A stretch of 64,000 bases of DNA from Isoptericola sediminis (GTDB lineage: Bacteria; Actinomycetota; Actinomycetes; Actinomycetales; Cellulomonadaceae). Below are positions 41,308 to 50,128 of this stretch, piece after piece. Location: the NCBI RefSeq assembly GCF_013085345.1, contig NZ_JABFAJ010000021.1:1-64000 (forward strand), read 5' to 3'. Position 1 is the first letter of the stretch. Each line of letters begins with the position of its first letter. A program made the position numbers and the translations under genes. A model generated the notes under the pieces. It did not search any database. It was not told the origin of the DNA and saw nothing but the letters and a program-made list of their open reading frames with translations.

Positions 41308-41790
41308 TCAGAGACCGAAGGTGAGCACGGCCGGCAGGACCCCGTCGTGCAGGCCGCGCAGCACCGGCAGCTCGTGCGGGACCACCGGGTGGGGCAGCGC
41401 GACCAGCGGGAACCACCGCAGGTCCGCGGTCCGCTCCGGCTCGCGGATCTGCAGCTCGCCGTCCCAGTGGTCGGCCGCGAAGTAGAAGTCGACGCGCTGC
41501 TCCAGGGCCGGCCCGCCCGGGATGCCCCGGTGCTGGACCGTCAGTGGCACCAGGTCCGTCGGCGCCACCCGGACCCCGAGCTCCTCGTGCGCCTCGCGCA
41601 CCGCCGCCGCGACCGCGGACTCCCCCGGCTCGACGTGCCCGGCGGCACCGGCGGCCCAGTGGCCGTCCATGTAGCCGGTGCCGCGGCGCAGCTGGAGCAG
41701 CACCTGACCCTCGCGGCGCAGCAGCAGGTAGGCCGCCGGCACCAACCGGAAGCGGTCGCCGGCGCTGCCGTCGTCCCAGGTGCCGCTCAT
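41308..41790 (-). CDS. Nudix hydrolase
   Basis: 160 residues that hydrolyse a nucleoside diphosphate linked to some moiety. The Nudix box spans 51-73: GHVEPGES..., then REAHEELGV, complete with REUXEE residues. The substrate is unknown. The N-terminal RLVPAAYLLLRREGQVLLQLRR strand is like housekeeping NTP-cleaning members. Its ATG overlaps the dnaE stop by four bases, so it is co-expressed with the replicase, which suits a nucleotide-pool role (inference). Confidence 0.88.
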   Translation of the reverse strand: MSGTWDDGSAGDRFRLVPAAYLLLRREGQVLLQLRRGTGYMDGHWAAGAAGHVEPGESAVAAAVREAHEELGVRVAPTDLVPLTVQHRGIPGGPALEQRVDFYFAADHWDGELQIREPERTADLRWFPLVALPHPVVPHELPVLRGLHDGVLPAVLTFGL

Positions 41791-44700
41791 GACAGGCAGC
41801 TCGGTCCGAGCAACGCCTTGAGGTCGCCGAACAGGGCGGGCGACTTCTCCACCCGCAGCCCGTCCCCGGCCTGCACGAGCGTCTTCTTCCCGGGCTCGGC
41901 GACGGCCACGTGCACGGGCGCGGACCCCGGGTGCGTGGACAGCACCTCCCGCAGGCGGATCATGACCGGTTCGACGCAGCGGGTGTGCGGCACGGTCACG
42001 TGCACCGGGGCGTCGGCCACCGCGGAGGTGTCCGGCAGCGAGACCTCCTGGGCCTGCAGCTGCATCTGCTCGTCACGGCGCCGGATCCGGCCCCTGATCG
42101 TCACGACCTGGTCCTCGGCGAGCACCGTGGAGTAGGCGAGGTACGTCTCCCCGAAGAACATCACCTCGACGCCGCCGTCGAGGTCCTCGATGGTCACGGC
42201 TGCCCACGGGTTGCCGTTCTTGCTGATCTTGCGCTGCACGGAGGTGAGCAGCCCGGCCACGGTCACCACCGACCCGTCGGAGCGGTGCTCGTCGGCGACG
42301 AGCGTGGCGATCGACGTGTCCGCCGCCCGGGCCAGCACGTGCTCGAGGCCGGACAGCGGGTGGTCCGAGACGTAGAGACCGAGCATCTCCCGCTCGAAGG
42401 ACAGCCGCTGCTTCTTGTCCCAGTCCGGCAGGTCCGGGACGTCCACGGAGAAGCTCACCACCTCGTCGTCGGCCCCGCCGAAGTCGGCGAACAGGTCGAA
42501 CTGCCCCTCGGCCTCCTTGCGCTTGACCGAGATCACCGAGTCCACGGCCTGCTCGTGCACCACGAGCAGCGCCCGGCGCGGGTGGCCCAGCGAGTCGAAC
42601 GCGCCGGCCTTGATCAACGACTCGATGGTGCGCTTGTTGCACACCACGGCCGGGACCTTGTCCAGGAAGTCCGTGAACGAGGTGAACGCGCCGTGCTCCT
42701 CGCGCGCCGCCACGATCGCGTCCACGACGTTGGCACCGACGTTGCGCACCGCCGTCAGACCGAACCGGATGTCCTCGCCGACGGCCGTGAACTTCGCGGC
42801 CGAGTCGTTGACGTCCGGCGGCAGCACCGTGATGCGCATGCGACGGCACTCGTTGAGGTAGAGCGCCATCTTGTCCTTGTCGTCCCGCACGGACTGCAGG
42901 AGGCCCGCCATGTACTCGGTCGGGTAGTTCGCCTTGAGGTAGGCCGTCCAGTAGGCGACCAGGCCGTAGCCGGCCGAGTGGGCCTTGTTGAAGGCGTACC
43001 CGGCGAACGGCACCAGCGTGTCCCACACCGCCTGGATGGCGGCGTCCGAGTAGCCCCGCTCCTTGCAGCCGGCCTCGAAGTTCACGAACTCCTTGGCCAG
43101 CACCTCGGGCTTCTTCTTGCCCATGGCACGACGCAGCAGGTCCGCCTGGCCCAGGGAGTACCCGGCGAGCACCTGGGCGGCGCGCTGCACCTGCTCCTGG
43201 TAGACGATCAGGCCGTAGGTCTCGTCGAGCACCTCGGACAACGGCTCGGCGAGCTCGGGGTGGATCGGCTCGATCTTCTGCATGCCGTTCTTGCGCAGCG
43301 CGTAGTTGACGTGCGAGTTCATGCCCATCGGCCCCGGTCGGTACAGGGCGATGACGGCCGAGAGGTCGTCGAACTTGTCCGGACGCATCTGCCGCAGCAA
43401 CGACCGCATGGGGCCGCCGTCGAGCTGGAACACGCCCAGGGTCTCCCCGCGGGCCAGCAGCTCGTAGGAGGCCTTGTCGTCCAGGGCGATCGTCTCGATC
43501 TGGACCGGGTCCTTGCCGTTGGCCTCGATGATCTCCAGGGCGTCCTCGAGGATCGTGAGGTTGCGCAGGCCCAGGAAGTCCATCTTGATCAGGCCGAGAC
43601 CCTCGCAGGTCGGGTAGTCGAACTGCGTGATCACCGCCCCGTCCTGCGGGCGCCGCATGATCGGGATGACGTCGATCAGCGGGTCGCTGGACATGATGAC
43701 ACCGGCGGCGTGCACACCCCACTGGCGCTTGAGCCCCTCGATGCCGCGGGCGGTCTCGACCACGCGCTGCGCCTCGGGGTCCGTGTCGTGCAGCTGACGG
43801 AACTCGCCGGCCTCGGAGTACCGGTCGTGCTGGGGGTCGAAGATGCCGGACAGCGGGATGTCCTTGCCCATCACGGGCGGCGGCATCGCCTTGGTGAGCT
43901 TCTCCCCCATCGCGAACGGGAACCCGAGCACCCGGGAGGCGTCCTTGAGGGCCTGCTTGGCCTTGATCGAGCCGTAGGTGGCGATCATCGCCACCCGGTC
44001 GTCGCCGTACTTGTCCGAGACGTAGCGGATGACCTCCGAGCGCCGGCGCTCGTCGAAGTCGACGTCGACGTCGGGCATGCTGACGCGTTCGGGGTTGAGG
44101 AACCGCTCGAAGATCAGGCCGTGCTCGAGCGGGTCCAGCTCGGTGATGCCCATGACGTAGGAGACCATCGACCCGGCGGCCGAACCACGGCCCGGGCCGA
44201 CGCGGATGCCCTGCTCCTTGGCCCAGTTGATGAAGTCGGCCACCACGAGGAAGTACCCGGGGAAGCCCATCTGGACGATGACCTCGGTCTCGTACTTCGC
44301 CTGGGCGCGCACGGCGTCCGGGACCCCCTGCGGGTACCGGACGTGCATGCCCTTCTCGACCTCCTTGACGAACCAGGAGACCTCGTCCTCCCCGGCGGGC
44401 ACCGGGAAGTTCGGCATGTAGTTCGCCCCGGTGTCGAACGAGACCTCGCACCGCTCGGCGATGAGCAGCGTGTTGTCGATCGCCTCGGGCATCTCGGCGA
44501 ACAGGCGGCGCATCTCGGCGCCGGACTTGACGTAGAAGTTGTCGCCGCTGAACGCGAACCGGCTGCCGCCCTGGTCGTAGGTGGGCTCGTCCAGGGTCGA
44601 CCCGGAGTTGACCGCCAGCAGCACCTCGTGCGCGTGGGAGTCCTCCTGGCGGGTGTAGTGCAGGTCGTTGGTGGCCACCAGCGGGGCCCCGATGTGGCGG

Positions 44701-45350
44701 GCCAGCTCCAGGAGCTGCTTCGACGTGCGGGACTCGATCTCGATCCCGTGGTCCATCAGCTCCACGAAGTAGTTCTCGCGGCCGAAGATGTCCTGGTACT
44801 CCCCCGCCGCGCGGACCGCCTCGTCCCACTGACCGAGCCGGAGCCGGGTCTGGATCTCGCCCGACGGGCAGCCGGTGGTGGCCATCAGCCCCTCGGCGTA
44901 CGTCTCCAGCAGCTCGCGGTCCATGCGCGGCCACTTGCCCATCTGCCCGTCGAGGGACGCCAGCGAGGACGCCCGGAACAGGTTGTGCATGCCGGTGTTG
45001 TTCCGGGACCACAGCGTCATGTGGGTGTAGGCGCCGCCGGCGGAGACGTCGTCGCGCTTCTGGTGCTGCTCGCCCCACTGGACCTTCGTGCGGTCGTGGC
45101 GGCTGGTGCCGGGGGTGACGTACGCCTCGACGCCGATGATCGGCTTGACGCCGTACTTCTGCGCGGTGCTCCAGAAGTCGAAGGCGCCGAAGAGGTAGCC
45201 GTGGTCCGTGATGGCGATGGCCTTCTGGCCGAGCCGCGCGACCTCGGAGAACAGGTCGTCCATCCGCGCGGCGCCGTCGAGCATCGAGTACTCGGTGTGG
45301 ACGTGCAGGTGGACGAAGTCGTCGGTCTTCTGGGTGGCGGCGTCCGGCAT
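41787..45350 (-). CDS. dnaE: DNA polymerase III alpha subunit
   Basis: Main replicative polymerase, 1187 residues, DnaE1 length. The N-terminal PHP domain is HLHVHTEYSMLDGAARM (about 14-30). The palm has PDVDVDFDERRR with two catalytic Asp residues. GPGRGSAAGS and the tHhH fingers follow, then a C-terminal OB fold (VVTVAGLLTSVQRKISKNG). Start ATG 45350, TAGACT six bases upstream, leaderless. The upstream neighbour rluD is on the same strand. Confidence 0.97.
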   Translation of the reverse strand: MPDAATQKTDDFVHLHVHTEYSMLDGAARMDDLFSEVARLGQKAIAITDHGYLFGAFDFWSTAQKYGVKPIIGVEAYVTPGTSRHDRTKVQWGEQHQKRDDVSAGGAYTHMTLWSRNNTGMHNLFRASSLASLDGQMGKWPRMDRELLETYAEGLMATTGCPSGEIQTRLRLGQWDEAVRAAGEYQDIFGRENYFVELMDHGIEIESRTSKQLLELARHIGAPLVATNDLHYTRQEDSHAHEVLLAVNSGSTLDEPTYDQGGSRFAFSGDNFYVKSGAEMRRLFAEMPEAIDNTLLIAERCEVSFDTGANYMPNFPVPAGEDEVSWFVKEVEKGMHVRYPQGVPDAVRAQAKYETEVIVQMGFPGYFLVVADFINWAKEQGIRVGPGRGSAAGSMVSYVMGITELDPLEHGLIFERFLNPERVSMPDVDVDFDERRRSEVIRYVSDKYGDDRVAMIATYGSIKAKQALKDASRVLGFPFAMGEKLTKAMPPPVMGKDIPLSGIFDPQHDRYSEAGEFRQLHDTDPEAQRVVETARGIEGLKRQWGVHAAGVIMSSDPLIDVIPIMRRPQDGAVITQFDYPTCEGLGLIKMDFLGLRNLTILEDALEIIEANGKDPVQIETIALDDKASYELLARGETLGVFQLDGGPMRSLLRQMRPDKFDDLSAVIALYRPGPMGMNSHVNYALRKNGMQKIEPIHPELAEPLSEVLDETYGLIVYQEQVQRAAQVLAGYSLGQADLLRRAMGKKKPEVLAKEFVNFEAGCKERGYSDAAIQAVWDTLVPFAGYAFNKAHSAGYGLVAYWTAYLKANYPTEYMAGLLQSVRDDKDKMALYLNECRRMRITVLPPDVNDSAAKFTAVGEDIRFGLTAVRNVGANVVDAIVAAREEHGAFTSFTDFLDKVPAVVCNKRTIESLIKAGAFDSLGHPRRALLVVHEQAVDSVISVKRKEAEGQFDLFADFGGADDEVVSFSVDVPDLPDWDKKQRLSFEREMLGLYVSDHPLSGLEHVLARAADTSIATLVADEHRSDGSVVTVAGLLTSVQRKISKNGNPWAAVTIEDLDGGVEVMFFGETYLAYSTVLAEDQVVTIRGRIRRRDEQMQLQAQEVSLPDTSAVADAPVHVTVPHTRCVEPVMIRLREVLSTHPGSAPVHVAVAEPGKKTLVQAGDGLRVEKSPALFGDLKALLGPSCLS

Positions 45351-45356
45351 GCCCCG

Positions 45357-45362
45357 AGTCTA
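45357..45362 (-). promoter_or_regulatory. Leaderless -10 box of dnaE
   Basis: Minus-strand TAGACT ends six bases before ATG 45350 in the 64-base gap after rluD. Confidence 0.6.
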
Positions 45363-45414
45363 GGCGCGGCCTCCGACGTCCCCGCCCGGCCCCGCCGTGA
45401 GAGCGGTCACCGGC

Positions 45415-46347
45415 TCACCGGTAGGCGTCGCGCAGGGTCTCCAGGGCGTGCGCCAGGTCCTCCGGGTACTCGGACTCCACGACGACGTCCTTGCCCGTCA
45501 CGGGGTGCGTGAAGCCGAGGCGCATCGCGTGCAGCCACTGCCGCTGCAGGCCGGTGCGCGAGGCCAGCACCGGGTCGGCCCCGTAGGTGAGGTCCCCGAC
45601 GAGCGGGTGCCGCAGCGCGGCGAAGTGCACCCGGATCTGGTGGGTGCGCCCGGTCTCCAGGTGCACCTCGACCAGCGAGGCCGCCGGCAGCATCTCGAGG
45701 ACCTCGTAGTGGGTCACCGACGGTTTGCCCTCCGCGACGACGGCGAACTTGTAGTCGTGGTGCGGGTGGCGGCCGATCGGCGCGTCGATGGTGCCCGTCG
45801 TGGGCTCCGGGTGCCCCTGGGCGAGCGCGTGGTAGACCTTGTCGACCGTGCGCTCCTTGAAGGCGCGCTTGAGGCCCGTGTACGCGGCCTCGGACTTGGC
45901 GACGGCCATCAGCCCCGACGTGCCGACGTCGAGGCGGTGCACGATCCCCTGGCGCTCCGCCGCACCCGAGGTGGCGATGCGGTAGCCGGCCGCCGCCAGC
46001 GCCCCGACCACGGTGGGGCCGGTCCAGCCGGGCGACGGGTGCGCGGCCACGCCGACCGGCTTGTCCACGACCACCACGTCGTCGTCCTCGTAGGCGATCG
46101 TCATGCCCTCGACGGGTTCGGCGACGACCTCCACGGCGTCCGCCCGCGCGTCCGGGACGTCCACCTCGAGCAGCGTGTCGGGCAGCAGCCGGTCCGACTT
46201 GCCCACGGTGCGCCCGTCCGCGCGCACGGCGCCGGAGGCCGCGAGCTCCGCGGCCTGGCTGCGGGAGAAGCCGAGCATCCGGCCCAGGGCGACGTCCACC
46301 CGCTCGCCGGCCAGGCCGTCGGGCACCGGCAGGGTCCGCAGGGCCAT
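45415..46347 (-). CDS. rluD: 23S rRNA pseudouridine synthase, RluD family
   Basis: 310 residues. An N-terminal S4 domain (about 12-75) is followed by the RluA/RluD catalytic core: [18 protein letters not shown] with the catalytic Asp near 137, and [20 protein letters not shown]. It probably makes pseudouridines in helix 69 of 23S rRNA. It overlaps lspA by one base (TGATG), the usual lspA-rluD pair. Confidence 0.93.
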   Translation of the reverse strand: MALRTLPVPDGLAGERVDVALGRMLGFSRSQAAELAASGAVRADGRTVGKSDRLLPDTLLEVDVPDARADAVEVVAEPVEGMTIAYEDDDVVVVDKPVGVAAHPSPGWTGPTVVGALAAAGYRIATSGAAERQGIVHRLDVGTSGLMAVAKSEAAYTGLKRAFKERTVDKVYHALAQGHPEPTTGTIDAPIGRHPHHDYKFAVVAEGKPSVTHYEVLEMLPAASLVEVHLETGRTHQIRVHFAALRHPLVGDLTYGADPVLASRTGLQRQWLHAMRLGFTHPVTGKDVVVESEYPEDLAHALETLRDAYR

Positions 46348-46967
46348 CAGTCGCCGTCCTCCGTGTGCCGCGACCCGTCCAGCCCGATCCCGCGGAAGGT
46401 CAGCAGGATGATCATCCCGGCCGCGACCACGATGGCGATGTCGGCGACGTTCCCGACGAACAGGTCGGCGTAGGCGATCATGTCGACGACCTCCCCCCGG
46501 GCGAACCCGGGCTGGCGCACGAGCCGGTCGACCAGGTTGCCGAGCGCTCCCCCGAGCAGCAGTCCCAGGGCGACCGCCCAGCCGACCGACCCGATGCGGC
46601 GCATCGCCCGCAGGATCACCACCACGACCGCCACGACGACGATCGTCAGGACCCAGGTGTAGCCGTTGGCCATGAACGACAGCGCCGCGCCGGGGTTGAA
46701 GACGAGGGTCAGACCCAGCAGGTCGCCGAGCAGCGGGACCCGTTCGCCCTCGCTGAGCGTGGCGAGCGCCCACCACTTGGTCAGCTGGTCGACGACCAGC
46801 ACCACGGCGGCCAGACCCAGGGCCCCGGCCCCGAGCCGGCGACGGCGCGCGGCCGTCACGGCCGCGTCATGATCCGCGGCGGTGCCGGCGGCGTCCTGCG
46901 GAGCGGGTGACACGGGCTCGTGCGGGAGGTCGGGAGCCGGGTCGGACCCGGCGGGCGTCGTGGACAT
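46347..46967 (-). CDS. lspA: Lipoprotein signal peptidase (signal peptidase II)
   Basis: Cuts prolipoproteins at the lipobox Cys in the membrane. 206 residues. A 45-residue cytoplasmic start is followed by four membrane helices. The catalytic Asp residues are in [10 protein letters not shown] and [11 protein letters not shown]. Clients in the window would be the Rieske protein (31527-31973) and perhaps the protease (26249-26977). Leaderless start: TAGACT (46975-46980) ends seven bases before ATG 46967. Confidence 0.95.
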   Translation of the reverse strand: MSTTPAGSDPAPDLPHEPVSPAPQDAAGTAADHDAAVTAARRRRLGAGALGLAAVVLVVDQLTKWWALATLSEGERVPLLGDLLGLTLVFNPGAALSFMANGYTWVLTIVVVAVVVVILRAMRRIGSVGWAVALGLLLGGALGNLVDRLVRQPGFARGEVVDMIAYADLFVGNVADIAIVVAAGMIILLTFRGIGLDGSRHTEDGD

Positions 46968-46974
46968 CGCGCAG

Positions 46975-46980
46975 AGTCTA
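46975..46980 (-). promoter_or_regulatory. Leaderless -10 box of lspA-rluD
   Basis: Minus-strand TAGACT ends seven bases before ATG 46967. It sits directly next to the stop of the DksA-like gene. Confidence 0.55.
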
Positions 46981-46983
46981 CGG

Positions 46984-47445
46984 TCAGCGCCGCTCCTCGC
47001 GCGCCTTCGCCTCGACCGACAGGGTGGCGCGAGGGAAGGCCTGCAACCGGGCCTTGCCGATGGGCGCGCCCGTGACCTCGCACGTGGCGTACTTCCCGTT
47101 GCGGATGCGGTCCAACGCGTGGGTCGTCTGGTCGAGCAGGTCCCGCAGGTTGTTCACCAGGGTGAGCTCCTGCTCGCGCTCGAGCGCGCTCGATCCGTAG
47201 TCCGCCTGGTCGTCACCGGCGCCGTCGCCGGAGTTGCGCAGGAGGTCGGACAGCTCGGCGTCCGCGGCGGCGAGCTCGTCGGTGTAGCGCTCCTTGTCCT
47301 CCAGGAGCAGCAGAGCGAGCTCGGAGACCTCCTGGAGCGTCCACGGCTCCTCGCCGTCACGCACCGGGAAGTCCTTGACGTCACGCGCCAGGTTCGGGAA
47401 CTCCTCGCGGATCGTCGCCCGCTGGGAGGTGGAGAGCTTGGACAT
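46984..47445 (-). CDS. DksA/TraR-like protein with degenerate zinc finger
   Basis: 153 residues. The helical coiled-coil part (about 45-115, LLLEDKERYTDELAAADAELSDLL) and the family tail PIGKARLQAFPRATL are clear. The C4 zinc motif has decayed: only Cys122 remains (TCEVTG...TLSVEAK), where relatives have four Cys. It may bind RNA polymerase in the secondary channel without zinc, or have changed role. A promoter TTGTGC-17-TACTCT (47477-47505) lies upstream. Confidence 0.8.
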   Translation of the reverse strand: MSKLSTSQRATIREEFPNLARDVKDFPVRDGEEPWTLQEVSELALLLLEDKERYTDELAAADAELSDLLRNSGDGAGDDQADYGSSALEREQELTLVNNLRDLLDQTTHALDRIRNGKYATCEVTGAPIGKARLQAFPRATLSVEAKAREERR

Positions 47446-47488
47446 TCGGCGCCCTTCCGTTCTTCGAGGTCACCGAAGAGTAAGCGCA

Positions 47489-47549
47489 CGGATCGGCCCG
47501 CACAACAGCAGGCGCCCTTCGGGCGTGTCTGCCGGTGCGGGCCGATCCG
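47489..47549 (-). terminator. Large nested inverted repeat behind divIVA
   Basis: A perfect 15-base stem (47489-47503 against 47535-47549) encloses a second hairpin CGCCC-TTC-GGGCG (47513-47525). It lies between divIVA and the dksA-like gene, whose putative -35 is inside the stem. It probably terminates divIVA. The T-run is weak. Confidence 0.7.
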
Positions 47550-47574
47550 CGCGCCGCGTGCTCCGGGTGCGGTG

Positions 47575-48222
47575 TCAGAGGTCCTGCGAGCGTCCTGCCC
47601 CGGCGTTCTGCCGCTGCGGGGGGAGCGCCGAACCGCGGGCGTCCAGGTCGCCGAGCAGGTTCTGCAGGAAGCTCTTCAGACGGGTGCGGTAGTCCCGCTC
47701 GAACAGGCGCAGCTCGTCGATCTTGCGCTCCAGCAGCGACCGCTCCTGCTCCAGCTGGGACAGCGTGCGGTGGCTGGTCTCCTCGGCCTCGCGGACGATG
47801 CGCGACCCCTCGGCCTTCGCCTCCGCGATCAGCCGGTCGCCCTCCTCCTGGCCGGAGCGCACGTAGTCGTCGTGCAGCTTCTGGGCGAGCTGCAGCATGC
47901 CGGTCGCCGACTCGGGCTCGGCACCCTGCTTGCCGGCGGCGGCCTCGGCCAGCGCGGGCGCCGGGGTCGGGGCGGCCTGCGGCGCCGGGGCCTCGGGCTG
48001 CTCGGCCGACTGCGCGGCGGCCTCGTTGCGGCTCAGCTCGCCCACACGGCTCTCGGCCGCGGAGAGCTTCGAACGGAGGTCGTCGTTCTCCTCCTGCACC
48101 GCCGTCAGAGTCCGGACGACCTCGTCCAGGAAGTCGTCGACCTCTTCGACGTCGTAGCCCTCGCGGAACTTCGTCGCCGAGAACTTCTTGTTGAGGATGT
48201 CCTCTGCCGTCAGCAGTGCCAT
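47575..48222 (-). CDS. divIVA: DivIVA / Wag31 polar growth protein
   Basis: Coiled-coil protein that marks curved membrane at poles and septa and directs wall synthesis in actinobacteria. 215 residues. The DivIVA membrane-binding domain is 4-40 (LTAEDILNKKFSATKFREGY). A Pro/Ala-rich linker (about 95-125) is followed by a long coiled coil (130-195). ATG 48222 follows GAGGTGA. An upstream in-frame stretch is rich in Arg/Gly and unlike the family. Confidence 0.95.
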   Translation of the reverse strand: MALLTAEDILNKKFSATKFREGYDVEEVDDFLDEVVRTLTAVQEENDDLRSKLSAAESRVGELSRNEAAAQSAEQPEAPAPQAAPTPAPALAEAAAGKQGAEPESATGMLQLAQKLHDDYVRSGQEEGDRLIAEAKAEGSRIVREAEETSHRTLSQLEQERSLLERKIDELRLFERDYRTRLKSFLQNLLGDLDARGSALPPQRQNAGAGRSQDL

Positions 48223-48399
48223 CGTGTCACCTCGTTGCCGTAGCGCGTTCGTGCACGGACCCGGAGCGTCCGTGGGTGCCCACGGTAGCCCACGGCCGAC
48301 GCCACGGCCCTCCGAGCGCGGCGAGCACACGACGTCTTCACAGGCGGCGAACAGTCCGCCGTCCCCGCCCTGGACCGCGGCCCGGACGGGGAGGGGTCG

Positions 48400-48696
48400 T
48401 CACAGGCTGGCGGCGAGCCCGTTGGCGACCTGCATGAGGATCGACGTGGCCAGGAAGAGGACCAGGAACGCGAGGTCCAGACGCACGCTGCCCAGGGTGA
48501 GGGGCGGGATGATCCGCCGCAGGGCGCGCAGGGGCGGATCTGTGACGGTGTACACACCTTCCGCGATGACGAGCACGACACCGCGCGGGCGCCAGTCACG
48601 GGCGAAGAACTGGACCCAGTCGAACACCAGCCGGACGATCAGGCAGACGAGGAACAGCAGCAGGACGAAGCCGACGAGGCTGAAGATCACGCTCAC
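48400..48696 (-). CDS. YggT family membrane protein
   Basis: 98 residues with two transmembrane helices (about 4-26 and 70-92) joined by the conserved loop DPPLRALRRIIPPLTLG. Function is uncertain. It is always near sepF and divIVA in actinobacteria and Firmicutes, implying a division or envelope role. The GTG start at 48696 is leaderless (TAGGTT, six bases). The 177-base gap to divIVA holds an inverted repeat CCGTGGG/CCCACGG (48270-48285) but no gene. Confidence 0.9.
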   Translation of the reverse strand: MSVIFSLVGFVLLLFLVCLIVRLVFDWVQFFARDWRPRGVVLVIAEGVYTVTDPPLRALRRIIPPLTLGSVRLDLAFLVLFLATSILMQVANGLAASL

Positions 48697-48702
48697 GAGG
48701 GC

Positions 48703-48708
48703 AACCTA
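48703..48708 (-). promoter_or_regulatory. Leaderless -10 box of yggT
   Basis: Minus-strand TAGGTT ends six bases before GTG 48696. Confidence 0.5.
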
Positions 48709-48720
48709 CCCGACGCACGA

Positions 48721-48760
48721 CGCACGGCCCGAGGGGCGTTCTCGGGCAGCGGGCCGTGCG
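48721..48760 (-). terminator. Hairpin between sepF and yggT
   Basis: A perfect 11-base stem CGCACGGCCCG (48721-48731) pairs with 48750-48760 around 18 bases. It starts 4 bases past the sepF stop. No T-run, but the position fits a terminator or transcript-end stabiliser. Confidence 0.6.
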
Positions 48761-48764
48761 CGGG

Positions 48765-49241
48765 TCAGCTCTGGTTGTAGAACGCGCCCGCGCGCGCCTC
48801 GGTGGGACGCGGCGCGACCTGCTCCTCGCCCGTGATCTCCACGTGCTCGGGCGACAGCAGGAACACCTTGTTGGTCACCCTCTCGATCGAGCCGCGCAGG
48901 CCGAAGATGAGACCGGCGGAGAAGTCGACCAGCCGCTTGGCGTCGGAGTCGTCCATGTCCGACAGGTTCATGATGACCGGGGTCCCCCCGCGGAACGCCT
49001 CACCGATCAACCGCGCGTCGTTGTAGGACCGCGGGTGGATCGTCGTGATGCGGCGCAGGTCGGCGCCGACGAGGGCGTCGGCCGGCACACCGTCACGGTG
49101 CAGCGGTGTGACCTCGGCCTGGTAGTCGTCGTCACGCACCGGCTCCAGCTCCTCGTCGTACTCGTCGAGGTAGTCCCCGTCGGGGCGCTGGTCGTCGGCC
49201 AGCCCCAGGTACAGCATGGTCTTGCGAAGCGCTCCGCCCAT
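48765..49241 (-). CDS. sepF: Cell division protein SepF
   Basis: Membrane anchor of FtsZ in bacteria without FtsA. 158 residues. A short amphipathic N-terminus is followed by an acidic linker (20-50). The SepF core holds [31 protein letters not shown] and [20 protein letters not shown], about 64-135. It lies downstream of ftsZ and pgeF, the usual order. The 80-base gap upstream shows no strong promoter. Confidence 0.95.
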   Translation of the reverse strand: MGGALRKTMLYLGLADDQRPDGDYLDEYDEELEPVRDDDYQAEVTPLHRDGVPADALVGADLRRITTIHPRSYNDARLIGEAFRGGTPVIMNLSDMDDSDAKRLVDFSAGLIFGLRGSIERVTNKVFLLSPEHVEITGEEQVAPRPTEARAGAFYNQS

Positions 49242-49321
49242 CGCTCTGCTCCGTTCGTCGGTACGTCAGGTACTTGACGGTATCCAGCGGGACACGCTAT
49301 GCGGAGCGCGACACGCCGAGG

Positions 49322-50128
49322 TCACGAGAGGACGACGACACCGGCCTGTCGCCCGGTGACCTCCCCGGCGGCCGTCGCACGGCGGTGCGAGAACAGGTCC
49401 GGGTCGGTCATCGTGCAGCGGTCCACGCGCGTGGTGGCGACCCCCCGCGCGACGAGCCGGGTCACCACGGCGCCCGGCAGGTCGAGCCCGGGCGTGCCCG
49501 CCGACGTCGTGGACCACGCCTCGGGCACCACGGCCGTGACCTCGTCGCGCATCTGCTCGGGCACCTCGTAGCACCGACCGCAGACCGCGGGGCCGACGGC
49601 GGCGCGCAGCCGACCGGTCTCGGCACCGCGGGTCAGCAGCCGGTCGACGACCTCGTCGACGACGCCGGCCACCAGCCCGCGCCGACCCGCGTGGGCGACA
49701 CCGACGACCCGCGCGGTGGCGTCGGCGAGCAGCACCGGCACGCAGTCGGCGACGAGCACCCCGACACCGAGCCCCGGTTCCGCCGTGACCAGACCGTCCG
49801 CCGTGCCGGCACTGGTCGGGGGCGCGCCGGACCACTCGGCCCGCTCGTGGGGCCCGAGCTCGAGGACGTCGGCTCCGTGAACCTGCGTGGCGAACGCCAC
49901 GGGGCTGCCGACCCAGTCGGCCAGCAGGTCACGGTTGCGCTGGACCCGGGCGCTGTCGTCACCGGTGCCGTCGGACAGGTCGAGCGACGACCACGGCGCC
50001 GGCGACACGCCGCCGTGCCGCGTGGTGAAGCCGGCGACGACTCCGGCGCCGAGGTCGACACGGAGCAGTCCGGCACCGAAGTCCTCGGGCAACATGGCCT
50101 CCTGGGCCCACGGGACGGACGAGGTCAC
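49322..50128 (-). CDS. pgeF: Polyphenol oxidase / purine nucleosidase-type YfiH protein (PgeF-like)
   Basis: 268 residues of the YfiH/DUF152 family. E. coli PgeF corrects peptidoglycan precursors wrongly loaded with L-Ser, and others act as purine nucleoside phosphorylases. Metal ligands: His in TQVHGADV, Cys in [11 protein letters not shown], His in VAHAGRRG. It sits between ftsZ and sepF. GTG 50128 overlaps the ftsZ stop (GTGA). A later ATG (LPEDFG) is an alternative start. Confidence 0.9.
   Translation of the reverse strand: MTSSVPWAQEAMLPEDFGAGLLRVDLGAGVVAGFTTRHGGVSPAPWSSLDLSDGTGDDSARVQRNRDLLADWVGSPVAFATQVHGADVLELGPHERAEWSGAPPTSAGTADGLVTAEPGLGVGVLVADCVPVLLADATARVVGVAHAGRRGLVAGVVDEVVDRLLTRGAETGRLRAAVGPAVCGRCYEVPEQMRDEVTAVVPEAWSTTSAGTPGLDLPGAVVTRLVARGVATTRVDRCTMTDPDLFSHRRATAAGEVTGRQAGVVVLS

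Noticed and set aside
41910-45512. 1200-codon open frame on the plus strand opposite dnaE
   Set aside because: It is antisense to a clear DnaE with all motifs. Its composition (rich in Arg, His, Val, Gly) reflects GC-biased codon shadows, and it has no family motif or ribosome site.
48270-48285. Inverted repeat CCGTGGG/CCCACGG upstream of divIVA as operator
   Set aside because: Only 7-base arms in a GC-rich gap with no convincing promoter boxes. Likely chance at this base composition.
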